A stretch of 32,596 bases of DNA from an uncultured Bacilli bacterium (lineage in GTDB: Bacteria > Bacillota_I > Bacilli_A > RF39 > UBA660): assembly GCA_944358945.1 (NCBI GenBank), contig CALVSH010000005.1:1-32596 (forward strand), written 5' to 3'. A program made the translations under genes and the position numbers. The notes under the pieces are model-generated. The model did not search any database. It had not been told where the DNA came from and worked only from the letters and a program-made list of their open reading frames with translations. Shown piece after piece: positions 1 to 7,009 of the stretch. Every line of letters starts with the position of its first letter. Positions within the stretch are counted from its first letter, which is position 1.

Positions 1-11
1 GAGTTTGTGAT

Positions 12-89
12 ATACTTGTCATAAGCAATAAGTCCTTTCGTATAATTTTTGTGTTCAATTAATATTTTATACGACTTATTGTTTTTTTT
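12..89 (+). terminator. AU-rich hairpin with T8 tract (terminator-like)
   Basis: CAATAAGTC (26-34) pairs with GACTTATTG (73-81). An inner pairing GTATAA/TTATAC follows across a small bulge, and the 3' arm is followed directly by eight T. This is the layout of a Rho-independent terminator, though AU-rich. An extended -10-like TGATATACT lies just upstream at 9-17, so the element could end a short RNA that starts here or a gene beyond the window edge. Nothing coding is seen in 1-202. Confidence 0.45.
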
Positions 90-154
90 CTATATTGATG
101 GTGTCACATCAATTGTAACTCTACACTGTTGTCAGTAATTTTTGAGGTTTCTCG

Positions 155-183
155 TTTACTTGCCTTTTTGTTTGTGATATACT
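155..183 (+). promoter_or_regulatory. Promoter of the surface adhesin gene
   Basis: A -35 box TTTACT (155-160), 17-base spacer and -10 box TATACT (178-183), with the extended -10 TG at 175-176. Transcription would start near 190, leaving a very short leader that carries the ribosome binding site AAGGTGAG (200-207). Confidence 0.6.
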
Positions 184-202
184 TTAGTTAATACAAGGTA
201 AG

Positions 203-3200
203 GTGAGATGTGTGTTACAGAAGGTAAAAATATGGTGGAAGCATGAAAAAAAATCTAGCAAAGTTTTGACTGTTTCCGCAGCTTTTTTGATTGTTTTTTC
301 TATGATTTTGATTGGTGTTTTCGGTGTTAGTTTTGCAGCTAGCTCATTGCCTGATTCTTTGACAACAGGTTCTATTTTTGATGAGAATAATAACAGGGTA
401 AATTTGTTTCCTGAATTAACTTCTCCAGAAGATAGAATTGCTTTAATTCCGTTTACAGGAACAGATTCTTCTAACAATACTTATATTATGTATTGTCTAG
501 AAAGAACGTTAGAATGGTATGATGATGCTACTATTACAAAAGGTGAACAATTGGATGCGGGATATGCTTATATTGTTCAGCATGGTTATCCTACGGTTGC
601 TTTGACTGATGAAGGTGATGGTGTTAATTCTTATCTTACTCAAGTTGCGATATGGTTATATCAAGATCGTTCACAAGGTGTTGAAGATACTGTTGATGGT
701 TCTTTAACGGCTAATCAAAAGAGTGCTATTACAAGAAGTAATAAGTATTATCCAATTATAAATTCACTAGTAACAGGAGCTATTGAAGCTAAGGAAAATT
801 ATTCTAATGTTACTCCAAGTTTTTCGGTTTCTTCTAGCGATTTTCATTTAGATAGTTCTATGACTTATTTGGAGACTGATGCGATTTCTGTTAGCTCTAA
901 TGTTACTTTTAATTCGTATACTGTTGCGGTAGATAGAAGTGATGCCAAAATTGTAAATGAAGCGGGGGAAGTTCTTCATTCTACTAATGCTATTGCGAGT
1001 GGTGAGAAGTTTAAAATCCGAATTCCAGTTGCTGGTATTGATGTTTCTGATTTGTCTGTTCATATTAGTGTTACTACAGATTATGAGATGGCTATTGCTT
1101 ATCAATATAATCCACCTGGTGAATATGATGATATGCAGAAATCAATGGCGTCTGCCGTGGCGATTGAGACTCGATCAGCTGTTGCTTCTGCCACTGTTAT
1201 GATTCCTACAGGAAGTTTAGATATTGAAAAAGTTGATGATGAAGGTACTTTGTTGGCAGGTGCTGATATTGAAGTTTATCGGGTACTTGGTGAGGGCAAT
1301 GAAAAATTGATAGAAAGCTTTACTACGACAGGTGAGGTTAAAACTATTAGTAATTTGATACCAGGACAATATAAAGTTGTAGAAACAGCTGCTCCAGATG
1401 GTTATTTATTAGATGTTAGTTCTACTTCGGTTATTATCAATACTCCTGGACTAGTAAATACTGCTCGACTTACTAATAAGCCTATTAATATTGATGTTTC
1501 TATTCGAAAGATTGATAAAGATACTAAGACTCCGTTAGCAGGTGCAGTGATTAAAATTGTAGATGATACAGGTCAAGAAGTTTATCGATTTACTTCTGAA
1601 GATGGTTATACAAAAATTCCAGGTTTAGAATTTGGTAAATATCAGGCAATTGAAGTTAGTGCTCCTAATGGTTATTATTTAGATGATACTCCATATGATT
1701 TTGAAATTACAGAGGATAATCCTAATGTATCTATTGATATGACAAATCAGAAGAATATGATTCAAGTATTAAAGACAGATGAAGATGGTAAAGCGATTAA
1801 AGGAGCTGTTTTAAAAGTTGTAAATGTTGATACTGGTGGAGTTGTTGAACAATGGACATCTTCTACTAGTCCTCATTATTTGACTAGTCTTGCTCCTGGA
1901 AATTATCGTGTTGAGGAAGTGAGTCCTCCTAATGGTTATACGCTAAACTCTAATTCTATTCCATTTACTGTTACTAATACTATGACAGATAGAATTGAGA
2001 TTTCTTTCCCTAATACCAAGAGTCAAATTACTATTACTAAAGTAGATGAACAAGGTCAAGTATTGAAGGGAGCTAAGTTAGAGATTTATAATGCAGCTGG
2101 TACTAAAGTGGATGAGTTTACAAGTGATACCACACCTACTGTTATTGATGGACTTGATATTGGAAGTTATACTCTTCGTGAGGTGGAAGCTCCAGATGGT
2201 TATCAATTAAATCCAATTCCTGTCAGTTTTGAAATTACTGCTGATACAGAAAATTTACAAGTATCTATGACTAATCATAAGAATTCTATTTCTTTTGCGA
2301 AGGTAGATAGTGAAACAGGTAATTATGTTTCTGGTGCTAAGATGAGACTTGTTACTGCTGATGGTGACTTGGTTGAGGAATGGACGAGTGCCAATGATGT
2401 TCATATTATAGCTGGTCTTGCAAGAGGTACTTATTACTTTGAAGAAGTTGAGGCTCCTGATGGATATATACGAAATACGGAAAGAATAGAAGTTGTTATT
2501 GATAAAGATACGACTACTCATACTTATACTATGAAGAATCAAAAGACGGGAGTTCGTATTGCGAAAGTGGATAGTGAAACAGGTGAAATTATAGCGGGTG
2601 CAACTTTGGAACTTTTAGATGAGAATAGAGAAGTACTTGCTAGTTGGACTACTACTGCTGATTATCGTAGTTTTGATGATCTTGGTGAAGGAGTTTATTA
2701 TGTTCGTGAGACAGTAGCTCCAAGTGGTTATATTTTAAATAGTTCCTTAGAAGAATTTACTATTGATAGTAGTAACCCTGTTGCCACGGTGCGTTTTGAA
2801 GATGAAAAAACAACTGTAAAAGTAGGTAAACTTGATGCTAATACAGGTAATTATATTGCTGGTGCGACTTTAAGACTTAGTCGACAAGATGGTAATATGG
2901 AACCTATTACTTTTGTTAGCGAGGATCATGCTACAGAGTTTAGAGGATTAGCTACGGGAGTTTATGTGTTAGAGGAGATAGAGGCTCCAAGTGGTTATAT
3001 TACGAGTTATTCAAAAATTACTTTTGAATTAGATTCTTTAGGAAAAACTAAAAATATTTCTTTAAAAAGTGATTTGATATCTGTTAGTTTACGTGATAAA
3101 AAATTATCTATTGATACAAATGGTGTTAGTGGATATAAGTTTGAACTTTCTGATAATGATGGTAATGTTTTAGATACTTATTCTGTTGATTCTGAAATCT

Positions 3201-3724
3201 TTACTTCAGAAGAATTGGAATTAGGAGATTATGTTTTGAAGGAAGTTGAAGTTCCGGATGGTGTAGTACTAAATTCTAATGCTTATTCCTTTAGTGTAAC
3301 TGAGGATGGTAATTCTGATATTGTATACTTTAATAATGATTATACTAAGGTAGATTTCAAAAAGCAGGAGATGATTGGTGAAAAATTATTAGAGGGTGCA
3401 CACTTTATTTTAAGAAATGAAGCAGGTGATGTCATTTCTGAGTGGGATTCTACTGATACAGCTAAGAGAATTGAAAAACTAGCACCAGGTACTTATACTT
3501 TGAGTGAAGTGGTTGCTCCTAGTGGCTATCAGTTAGATGATGCTATGTTGACATTTACTGTTGAAGAGACCAGTGATATTCAGACAGTTACTATGTTTAA
3601 TGCTATGATTGTTGATGTTCCTAATACTTCACAAAATTCATTATTATATTTATTTGTTGGTACTGTTATTATTATGACTGGATTAAGTATTTTTGGATAT
3701 GTTTATGTAAGAAGAAATGCATAA
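203..3724 (+). CDS. Sortase-anchored thioester-domain adhesin with SpaA/Cna_B repeats
   Basis: A large surface protein of 1173 residues, probably a covalent host- or matrix-binding adhesin. Residues ~20-46 form a signal peptide. The next part is a TQXA-type thioester domain: Cys98 (YCLE) and Gln147 (TQVAIW) are the expected thioester pair. About nine SpaA/Cna_B-like domains of 80-90 residues follow. Each starts with a Lys strand such as IEKVD or ITKVD, has a Glu before an APDGY-like turn, and most end in an Asn strand, the set that forms isopeptide bonds. Domains 8 and 9 are more degenerate. The C-terminus has a sorting signal: VPNTS at 1139-1143, a hydrophobic helix and an RR tail. VPNTS is an LPxTG variant, and no sortase is in the window. 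The start is non-ATG: GTG at 203, or GTG at 212, which sits better behind AAGGTGAG. The gene is monocistronic. Confidence 0.9.
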   Translation: MRCVLQKVKIWWKHEKKSSKVLTVSAAFLIVFSMILIGVFGVSFAASSLPDSLTTGSIFDENNNRVNLFPELTSPEDRIALIPFTGTDSSNNTYIMYCLERTLEWYDDATITKGEQLDAGYAYIVQHGYPTVALTDEGDGVNSYLTQVAIWLYQDRSQGVEDTVDGSLTANQKSAITRSNKYYPIINSLVTGAIEAKENYSNVTPSFSVSSSDFHLDSSMTYLETDAISVSSNVTFNSYTVAVDRSDAKIVNEAGEVLHSTNAIASGEKFKIRIPVAGIDVSDLSVHISVTTDYEMAIAYQYNPPGEYDDMQKSMASAVAIETRSAVASATVMIPTGSLDIEKVDDEGTLLAGADIEVYRVLGEGNEKLIESFTTTGEVKTISNLIPGQYKVVETAAPDGYLLDVSSTSVIINTPGLVNTARLTNKPINIDVSIRKIDKDTKTPLAGAVIKIVDDTGQEVYRFTSEDGYTKIPGLEFGKYQAIEVSAPNGYYLDDTPYDFEITEDNPNVSIDMTNQKNMIQVLKTDEDGKAIKGAVLKVVNVDTGGVVEQWTSSTSPHYLTSLAPGNYRVEEVSPPNGYTLNSNSIPFTVTNTMTDRIEISFPNTKSQITITKVDEQGQVLKGAKLEIYNAAGTKVDEFTSDTTPTVIDGLDIGSYTLREVEAPDGYQLNPIPVSFEITADTENLQVSMTNHKNSISFAKVDSETGNYVSGAKMRLVTADGDLVEEWTSANDVHIIAGLARGTYYFEEVEAPDGYIRNTERIEVVIDKDTTTHTYTMKNQKTGVRIAKVDSETGEIIAGATLELLDENREVLASWTTTADYRSFDDLGEGVYYVRETVAPSGYILNSSLEEFTIDSSNPVATVRFEDEKTTVKVGKLDANTGNYIAGATLRLSRQDGNMEPITFVSEDHATEFRGLATGVYVLEEIEAPSGYITSYSKITFELDSLGKTKNISLKSDLISVSLRDKKLSIDTNGVSGYKFELSDNDGNVLDTYSVDSEIFTSEELELGDYVLKEVEVPDGVVLNSNAYSFSVTEDGNSDIVYFNNDYTKVDFKKQEMIGEKLLEGAHFILRNEAGDVISEWDSTDTAKRIEKLAPGTYTLSEVVAPSGYQLDDAMLTFTVEETSDIQTVTMFNAMIVDVPNTSQNSLLYLFVGTVIIMTGLSIFGYVYVRRNA

Positions 3725-3727
3725 TGA

Positions 3728-3760
3728 AAGCTAGCATGAATTGGATGCTAGCTTTTTTCT
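3728..3760. terminator. Bidirectional terminator between adhesin and yigZ
   Basis: AAGCTAGCAT (3728-3737) pairs perfectly with ATGCTAGCTT (3745-3754) around a 7-base loop, followed by T6. The yigZ stop codon on the other strand (3748-3750) lies inside the 3' arm, so the hairpin serves two convergent genes. Confidence 0.85.
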
Positions 3761-4323
3761 ATATAGGTCTTTTCTAATTTTGTTACATAGTCTTTTTCTA
3801 GTAGAGGAGATGTTTCTTTTAGTCTCGCTTGATAAGTAATTTGTTCTAGGTAGGTTTTTGATATTATGTTTTGTTCTCCTATTTCTTTTATCGTTTCTTT
3901 TTCTAGTTGATATGGTATGGTTATGTTACATATTATACCAGGTACTAATTCTATAATTTCTATCTTTCTTAGGGCTTCTTTTACAGATTTAGAGTACGCT
4001 CTAACAAGTCCACCAGCACCAAGCTTTATTCCTCCAAAGTAGCGAATGGTGATTGCTAGAATGTTTGTGATATCTTCTTTTTCTAAGACATTTAACATTG
4101 GTAGACCAGCGGTTCCACTTGGTTCTTTATCATCAGATGTTTTTTTGATATTAGTTCCTATTTTATAAGCATAACAATAGTGATTGGCTTTAGGGTAAGT
4201 TATTTTTGCTTCTTGTAGTAGATTATCTACTTCTTCTTTATCTTTTATTTTATATAAAAGGGTAATAAACCTTGAATTTTTAATTATTAGTTCATTTTTT
4301 ATATTATCTTTTATTGTATACAT
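3748..4323 (-). CDS. yigZ: YigZ/IMPACT (UPF0029) family protein
   Basis: A conserved cytosolic protein of the YigZ/IMPACT family, whose eukaryotic members act in translation control; the bacterial role is not settled. The family signature is clear near the middle: DDKEPSGTAGLPML, then IRYFGGIKLGAGGLVRAYS. The C-terminal ~60 residues would be the second, ferredoxin-like half. I place the start at ATG 4323 (MYTIKDN), behind GGTGAAG; an in-frame GTG at 4332 would add three residues. The length of 191 residues is slightly short for the family (~200-215). It lies against the general gene direction of this arm. A TGATATAAT extended -10 on the minus strand (ATTATA at 4340-4345) is its likely promoter. 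The stop is TAG. Confidence 0.88.
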   Translation of the reverse strand: MYTIKDNIKNELIIKNSRFITLLYKIKDKEEVDNLLQEAKITYPKANHYCYAYKIGTNIKKTSDDKEPSGTAGLPMLNVLEKEDITNILAITIRYFGGIKLGAGGLVRAYSKSVKEALRKIEIIELVPGIICNITIPYQLEKETIKEIGEQNIISKTYLEQITYQARLKETSPLLEKDYVTKLEKTYIEKS

Positions 4324-4448
4324 TTTCTTCACCAGTTTTATTATATCAGATTTTGTTATGATGATATAGATGTTTGTTGTGGTGTGAGTGTTTTTAGTAT
4401 ATATATTTTAGAAAGTTAGAAATAGTTAGTGATTTGATTATTTTTTCA

Positions 4449-4478
4449 GAAAGTTTCTAAATAATAGGAACTTTTTTC
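4449..4478 (+). terminator. Hairpin plus T tract without an upstream gene
   Basis: AAGTTTC (4451-4457) pairs with GGAACTT (4467-4473, one G-U), followed by T6. It sits in the gap between divergent genes (yigZ and the AI-2E gene), upstream of the TATAAT of the latter. No + strand gene precedes it, so it may end a short or antisense transcript. The rest of 4333-4531 holds only the two promoters. Confidence 0.4.
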
Positions 4479-4495
4479 GTTAAATATGGTATAAT
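4467..4495 (+). promoter_or_regulatory. Extended -10 promoter of the AI-2E family gene
   Basis: TGGTATAAT (4487-4495) is an extended -10 box. The -35 region 17 bases upstream is poor (GGAACT), as is common with extended -10 promoters. The ribosome binding site AGGAGA (4519-4524) lies seven bases before the TTG start. Confidence 0.5.
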
Positions 4496-4531
4496 AAATA
4501 TGATATAAGGTAGTAGATAGGAGATGATATT

Positions 4532-5686
4532 TTGTTTCGACGAAAAAAGAGTGTTGATAAGATTGATGTAGATAGTTTAAATGATATTTTATTTATCGGT
4601 AAAAAAATTATTCGACTTAGCTATATTATGGTTCTTATTGTCTTGGTGTTACTTGCTACTTATTTAGTTAAAGAGTGGCAGGCATTACGTTTTGTAGGAG
4701 AGTTTTTAGCGGTTATTTCTCCTATCTTTATCGGATTAATTATTGCTTGGCTTTTAGATCCTTTTGTTAAGTTTTTACAGGGTAAGAAATTACCTAGAAT
4801 TGTTGCTTGTATTATTGTATATATTTTATTTATTGCTGTATTGTTTTTGATTGTTGGATTACTTATTCCTGCTATGGGAAGTCAAATTAGAGATTTTATT
4901 GGTAATGTTCCTGATTTGGTGGAAGCATTTAAAGATTTTTCTAATAATCTTGTTGGAGATTTAAATCATGCCTTTAATTATGATTTTAGTGGTGTTAAAT
5001 CACATTTATATCATACAGTAGAGACGTTTGCGGTTAATATGACTACTAAGGTTCCTAATATGGCAATTGGTGTAGTATCATCTATTATTAGTGGGGGAGT
5101 TTCTTTCTTTTTAGGATTAATGATAGGATTCTATATGCTTTTTGATTTTGATAAATTAAATCATACATTTATTTCTGTTTTACCTAAAAAGTGGCGTCGT
5201 AGTGCAACAGAGTTGATTGTTAGATTGAATGATTCTTTAAGAAGTTATGTTCAAGGTGTTTTGTTGGTAATGAGTTTGGTATTTATTACGCAGGCTGTTG
5301 GACTTACTTTGAGTGGATTACAAGCACCTTTAGTTTTTGCGTTATTTTGTGCTATTACTGATATTATACCTTATTTTGGTCCTTATATTGGGGCTATACC
5401 AATACTTATTGTTGGATTTATGATGGATCCTATTGTAGGAATTTGTTGTGTAATATCTATTGTTGTTGTACAACTTTTAGAGAATAATTTCTATCAACCT
5501 TTGATTATGGGACATACTATGAAATTACATCCTGTAACAATTATGTTAGGACTATTGATTTTCCAACATTTCTTTGGTATCATAGGAATGATTGTTGCTA
5601 CACCTGTGATTGCAGCAATGAAGATTGTTCTTACTTATGTAAATGAAAAGTATAATATAGTAGGAAAGATTGTTGAAAAAGAATAA
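4532..5686 (+). CDS. AI-2E family (YtvI/PerM-like) membrane transporter
   Basis: A 384-residue polytopic membrane protein of the AI-2E transporter family (PF01594). Relatives are proposed to export autoinducer-2 or exchange Na+/H+; the substrate here cannot be told. Membrane helices occupy ~28-48, 56-80 and 86-110. A soluble amphipathic middle (~115-170) follows, then a cluster of helices from ~175 to the end. The family hallmark is seen at ~282-292 as IIPYFGPYIGAIP, together with a C-terminal LLIFQHFFGIIGMIVATPVIA segment. The start is TTG, chosen because AGGAGA stands seven bases ahead and the charged MFRRKKS head fits a membrane protein. It ends 10 bases before the T-box leader of the next operon, so some read-through into that leader is possible. 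Confidence 0.88.
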   Translation: MFRRKKSVDKIDVDSLNDILFIGKKIIRLSYIMVLIVLVLLATYLVKEWQALRFVGEFLAVISPIFIGLIIAWLLDPFVKFLQGKKLPRIVACIIVYILFIAVLFLIVGLLIPAMGSQIRDFIGNVPDLVEAFKDFSNNLVGDLNHAFNYDFSGVKSHLYHTVETFAVNMTTKVPNMAIGVVSSIISGGVSFFLGLMIGFYMLFDFDKLNHTFISVLPKKWRRSATELIVRLNDSLRSYVQGVLLVMSLVFITQAVGLTLSGLQAPLVFALFCAITDIIPYFGPYIGAIPILIVGFMMDPIVGICCVISIVVVQLLENNFYQPLIMGHTMKLHPVTIMLGLLIFQHFFGIIGMIVATPVIAAMKIVLTYVNEKYNIVGKIVEKE

Positions 5687-5695
5687 TATATAAAA

Positions 5696-5873
5696 CGATG
5701 AGTAAAGATAAGTATTAAAGAAAAAAATCTTAAGAGAGATCGTGGTTGGTGCGAACGATTGGTTTTCTCTTTAAGAAGCTACTTTATGAGTTTTATCGGT
5801 TATGCCGTTATGAGAATTAAGACCAAGTTAGGATGGTACCGTGCTTATGCACTCCTAACTAGGTCTTTTATTT
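5696..5873 (+). promoter_or_regulatory. T-box riboswitch, alanine specifier (GCU)
   Basis: A tRNA-sensing leader before the kinase-kinase-alaS-holA operon. Stem I is closed by CGAT (5696-5699) and ATCG (5795-5798). Its specifier loop carries GAA-GCT-AC, so the specifier codon is GCT (5778-5780), alanine, matching alaS downstream. Conserved AGAGAG and GGTTGGTGCGAAC segments lie between. CGG/CCG (5797-5807) forms a short Stem III. The T-box core GGATGGTACCGTG (5831-5843) includes the TGG that binds the tRNA acceptor end. The terminator is strong: AAGACC-A-AGTTAGGA (5819-5833) pairs with TCCTAACT-A-GGTCTT (5853-5867), followed by TTTATTT. By the known mechanism, uncharged tRNA-Ala favours the antiterminator and expression rises on alanine starvation. 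Confidence 0.93.
5819..5873 (+). terminator. T-box-controlled attenuator
   Basis: A 15-base-pair stem with one A-A mismatch and a loop at 5834-5852, then TTTATTT. The 5' arm overlaps the T-box core, so terminator and antiterminator exclude each other. Confidence 0.88.
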
Positions 5874-5890
5874 GTATTGAGGAGGAAAAA

Positions 5891-6445
5891 ATGAAAATAT
5901 ATTTATTAGCTGGAAAAGCGGGGTGCGGTAAAGATTTGATGGGTAGGTATATGAAAAGGCAATATGATTTTGCTGGGCACAACGCTTGTATTTTACATAT
6001 TACTACTCCTTTATATGAATATGCTAAGAACTATTTTAGTTGGAATGGCAATATGGCAAATAAACCTAGAGAATTCTTACAGGAAATGGGAATTGAAGTC
6101 ATTCAAAAGAAATTGGGTAAGAAAGATTTTTTAATTAATCGATTATGTGAAGATATTGATATTTTGAAAAATTTCTTTGATGTTTTTATTATTACCGATG
6201 GTAGATTATTGTTTGAGTTTGAAGAGTTGAAAAGAAGATTTCTTGATATTAAAATTATTCATATTATACGAGAGAATTATGACAATCAGTTATCTGATGA
6301 GGAAAGGCAACATGTGACGGAAGTAGAGATGGAAGAATATAAGGATTACGATTATATTGTACGTAATACTTCTAAGGAAAGATTGTTTTCAGAGGCAGAT
6401 AAGATTATGGGGTTAGAAGAGAAAGAGGAAGGAGAAATTATATGA
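5891..6445 (+). CDS. P-loop kinase, deoxynucleoside-monophosphate-kinase-like
   Basis: A 184-residue cytosolic P-loop protein and first gene of the alanine T-box operon. The Walker A motif GKAGCGKD is at residues 8-15. KPREFLQEMGIE (~56-67) resembles the PR-x-x-x-Q-x-x-G region that binds the nucleotide in phage-type dNMP kinases. IITDGRL (~100-106) is a Walker-B-like or substrate strand, and a lid-like charged segment lies around ~125-150. I infer phosphorylation of a nucleotide or similar small molecule; the substrate is not known. The start is ATG 5891 behind GAGGAGG. The open frame extends upstream to 5759, but that part lies inside the T-box RNA and is not coding. The stop TGA overlaps the next ATG (ATGA), so the two kinases are translationally coupled. 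Confidence 0.72.
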   Translation: MKIYLLAGKAGCGKDLMGRYMKRQYDFAGHNACILHITTPLYEYAKNYFSWNGNMANKPREFLQEMGIEVIQKKLGKKDFLINRLCEDIDILKNFFDVFIITDGRLLFEFEELKRRFLDIKIIHIIRENYDNQLSDEERQHVTEVEMEEYKDYDYIVRNTSKERLFSEADKIMGLEEKEEGEII

Positions 6446-7008
6446 AAAATTTAATTGCGATTGTTGGTATGAGTGGTAGTGGTAAGAGTATTGCTACAGA
6501 TTATTTAGAAAATTTAGGATATACAAAATTATACTTTGGTGGTATTACTTATCAGTTGATGGAAGAAGCGGGTATTGAGCGTACGAGTGATGGTAAAAGT
6601 GAAAAAGAGTTTCGTGAAAAATTAAGACGTGAACATGGACCAGAGTGTTATGCTAAGTTTTTGGAGCCTAGCATTAGAGAAGGGTTGAAGAAAGGAAATG
6701 TTGTCTTAGATGGTCTTTATTCTTGGTATGAATATCAATATTTAATAGAACGTTTTCCTGAATTAAAACTAATTTGTATTGTCGTTGATAAAGAGATTCG
6801 TTATAAAAGAGTTAGTAGTCGTCCAGATCGACCATTTACTAGAGAAGATATTATTTATCGCGATGTGTCTGAGATTGAAAATTTAGCTAAAGGTGGTCCA
6901 ATTGCCTTTGCTGATTATTTCTTATTTAATAATGGTAGTATTGAAGATTATCATAAGAGATTAGAGGAAATACTAGAAGATATTAAAAAACATGAAGGAG
7001 AGAAGTAG
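6442..7008 (+). CDS. UPF0200-like P-loop nucleotide kinase
   Basis: A 188-residue P-loop kinase. Walker A is GMSGSGKS (9-16). Then come LYFGGITYQLM, an FREKLRREHGPECYAK segment (~66-81), VVLDGLYSWYEY (~96-107), the arginine-rich lid RVSSRPDRPFT, IIYRDVSEI, and IAFADYFLFNNGS. This motif order matches the UPF0200 / dephospho-CoA-kinase-like family that I know mainly from archaea. The chemical role is not established; small-metabolite phosphorylation is inferred. It overlaps the previous kinase by four bases and is followed two bases later by alaS, so it shares alanine T-box control. The stop is TAG. An alternative call is a generic AAA-family nucleoside kinase. Confidence 0.7.
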   Translation: MKNLIAIVGMSGSGKSIATDYLENLGYTKLYFGGITYQLMEEAGIERTSDGKSEKEFREKLRREHGPECYAKFLEPSIREGLKKGNVVLDGLYSWYEYQYLIERFPELKLICIVVDKEIRYKRVSSRPDRPFTREDIIYRDVSEIENLAKGGPIAFADYFLFNNGSIEDYHKRLEEILEDIKKHEGEK

Positions 7009-7009
7009 T

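Noticed and set aside
848-2542. Antisense and alternate-frame ORFs inside the adhesin gene
   Set aside because: They are shadows of the repetitive, T-rich coding sequence, without starts or ribosome binding sites.
1204-3620. Tandem DNA repeat array or CRISPR
   Set aside because: The periodicity is at protein level (SpaA/Cna_B domains); the DNA units are diverged and have no spacer structure.
5759-5890. N-terminal extension of the first kinase ORF
   Set aside because: It lies inside the T-box leader RNA and terminator; ATG 5891 has GAGGAGG in place and begins the P-loop protein directly.
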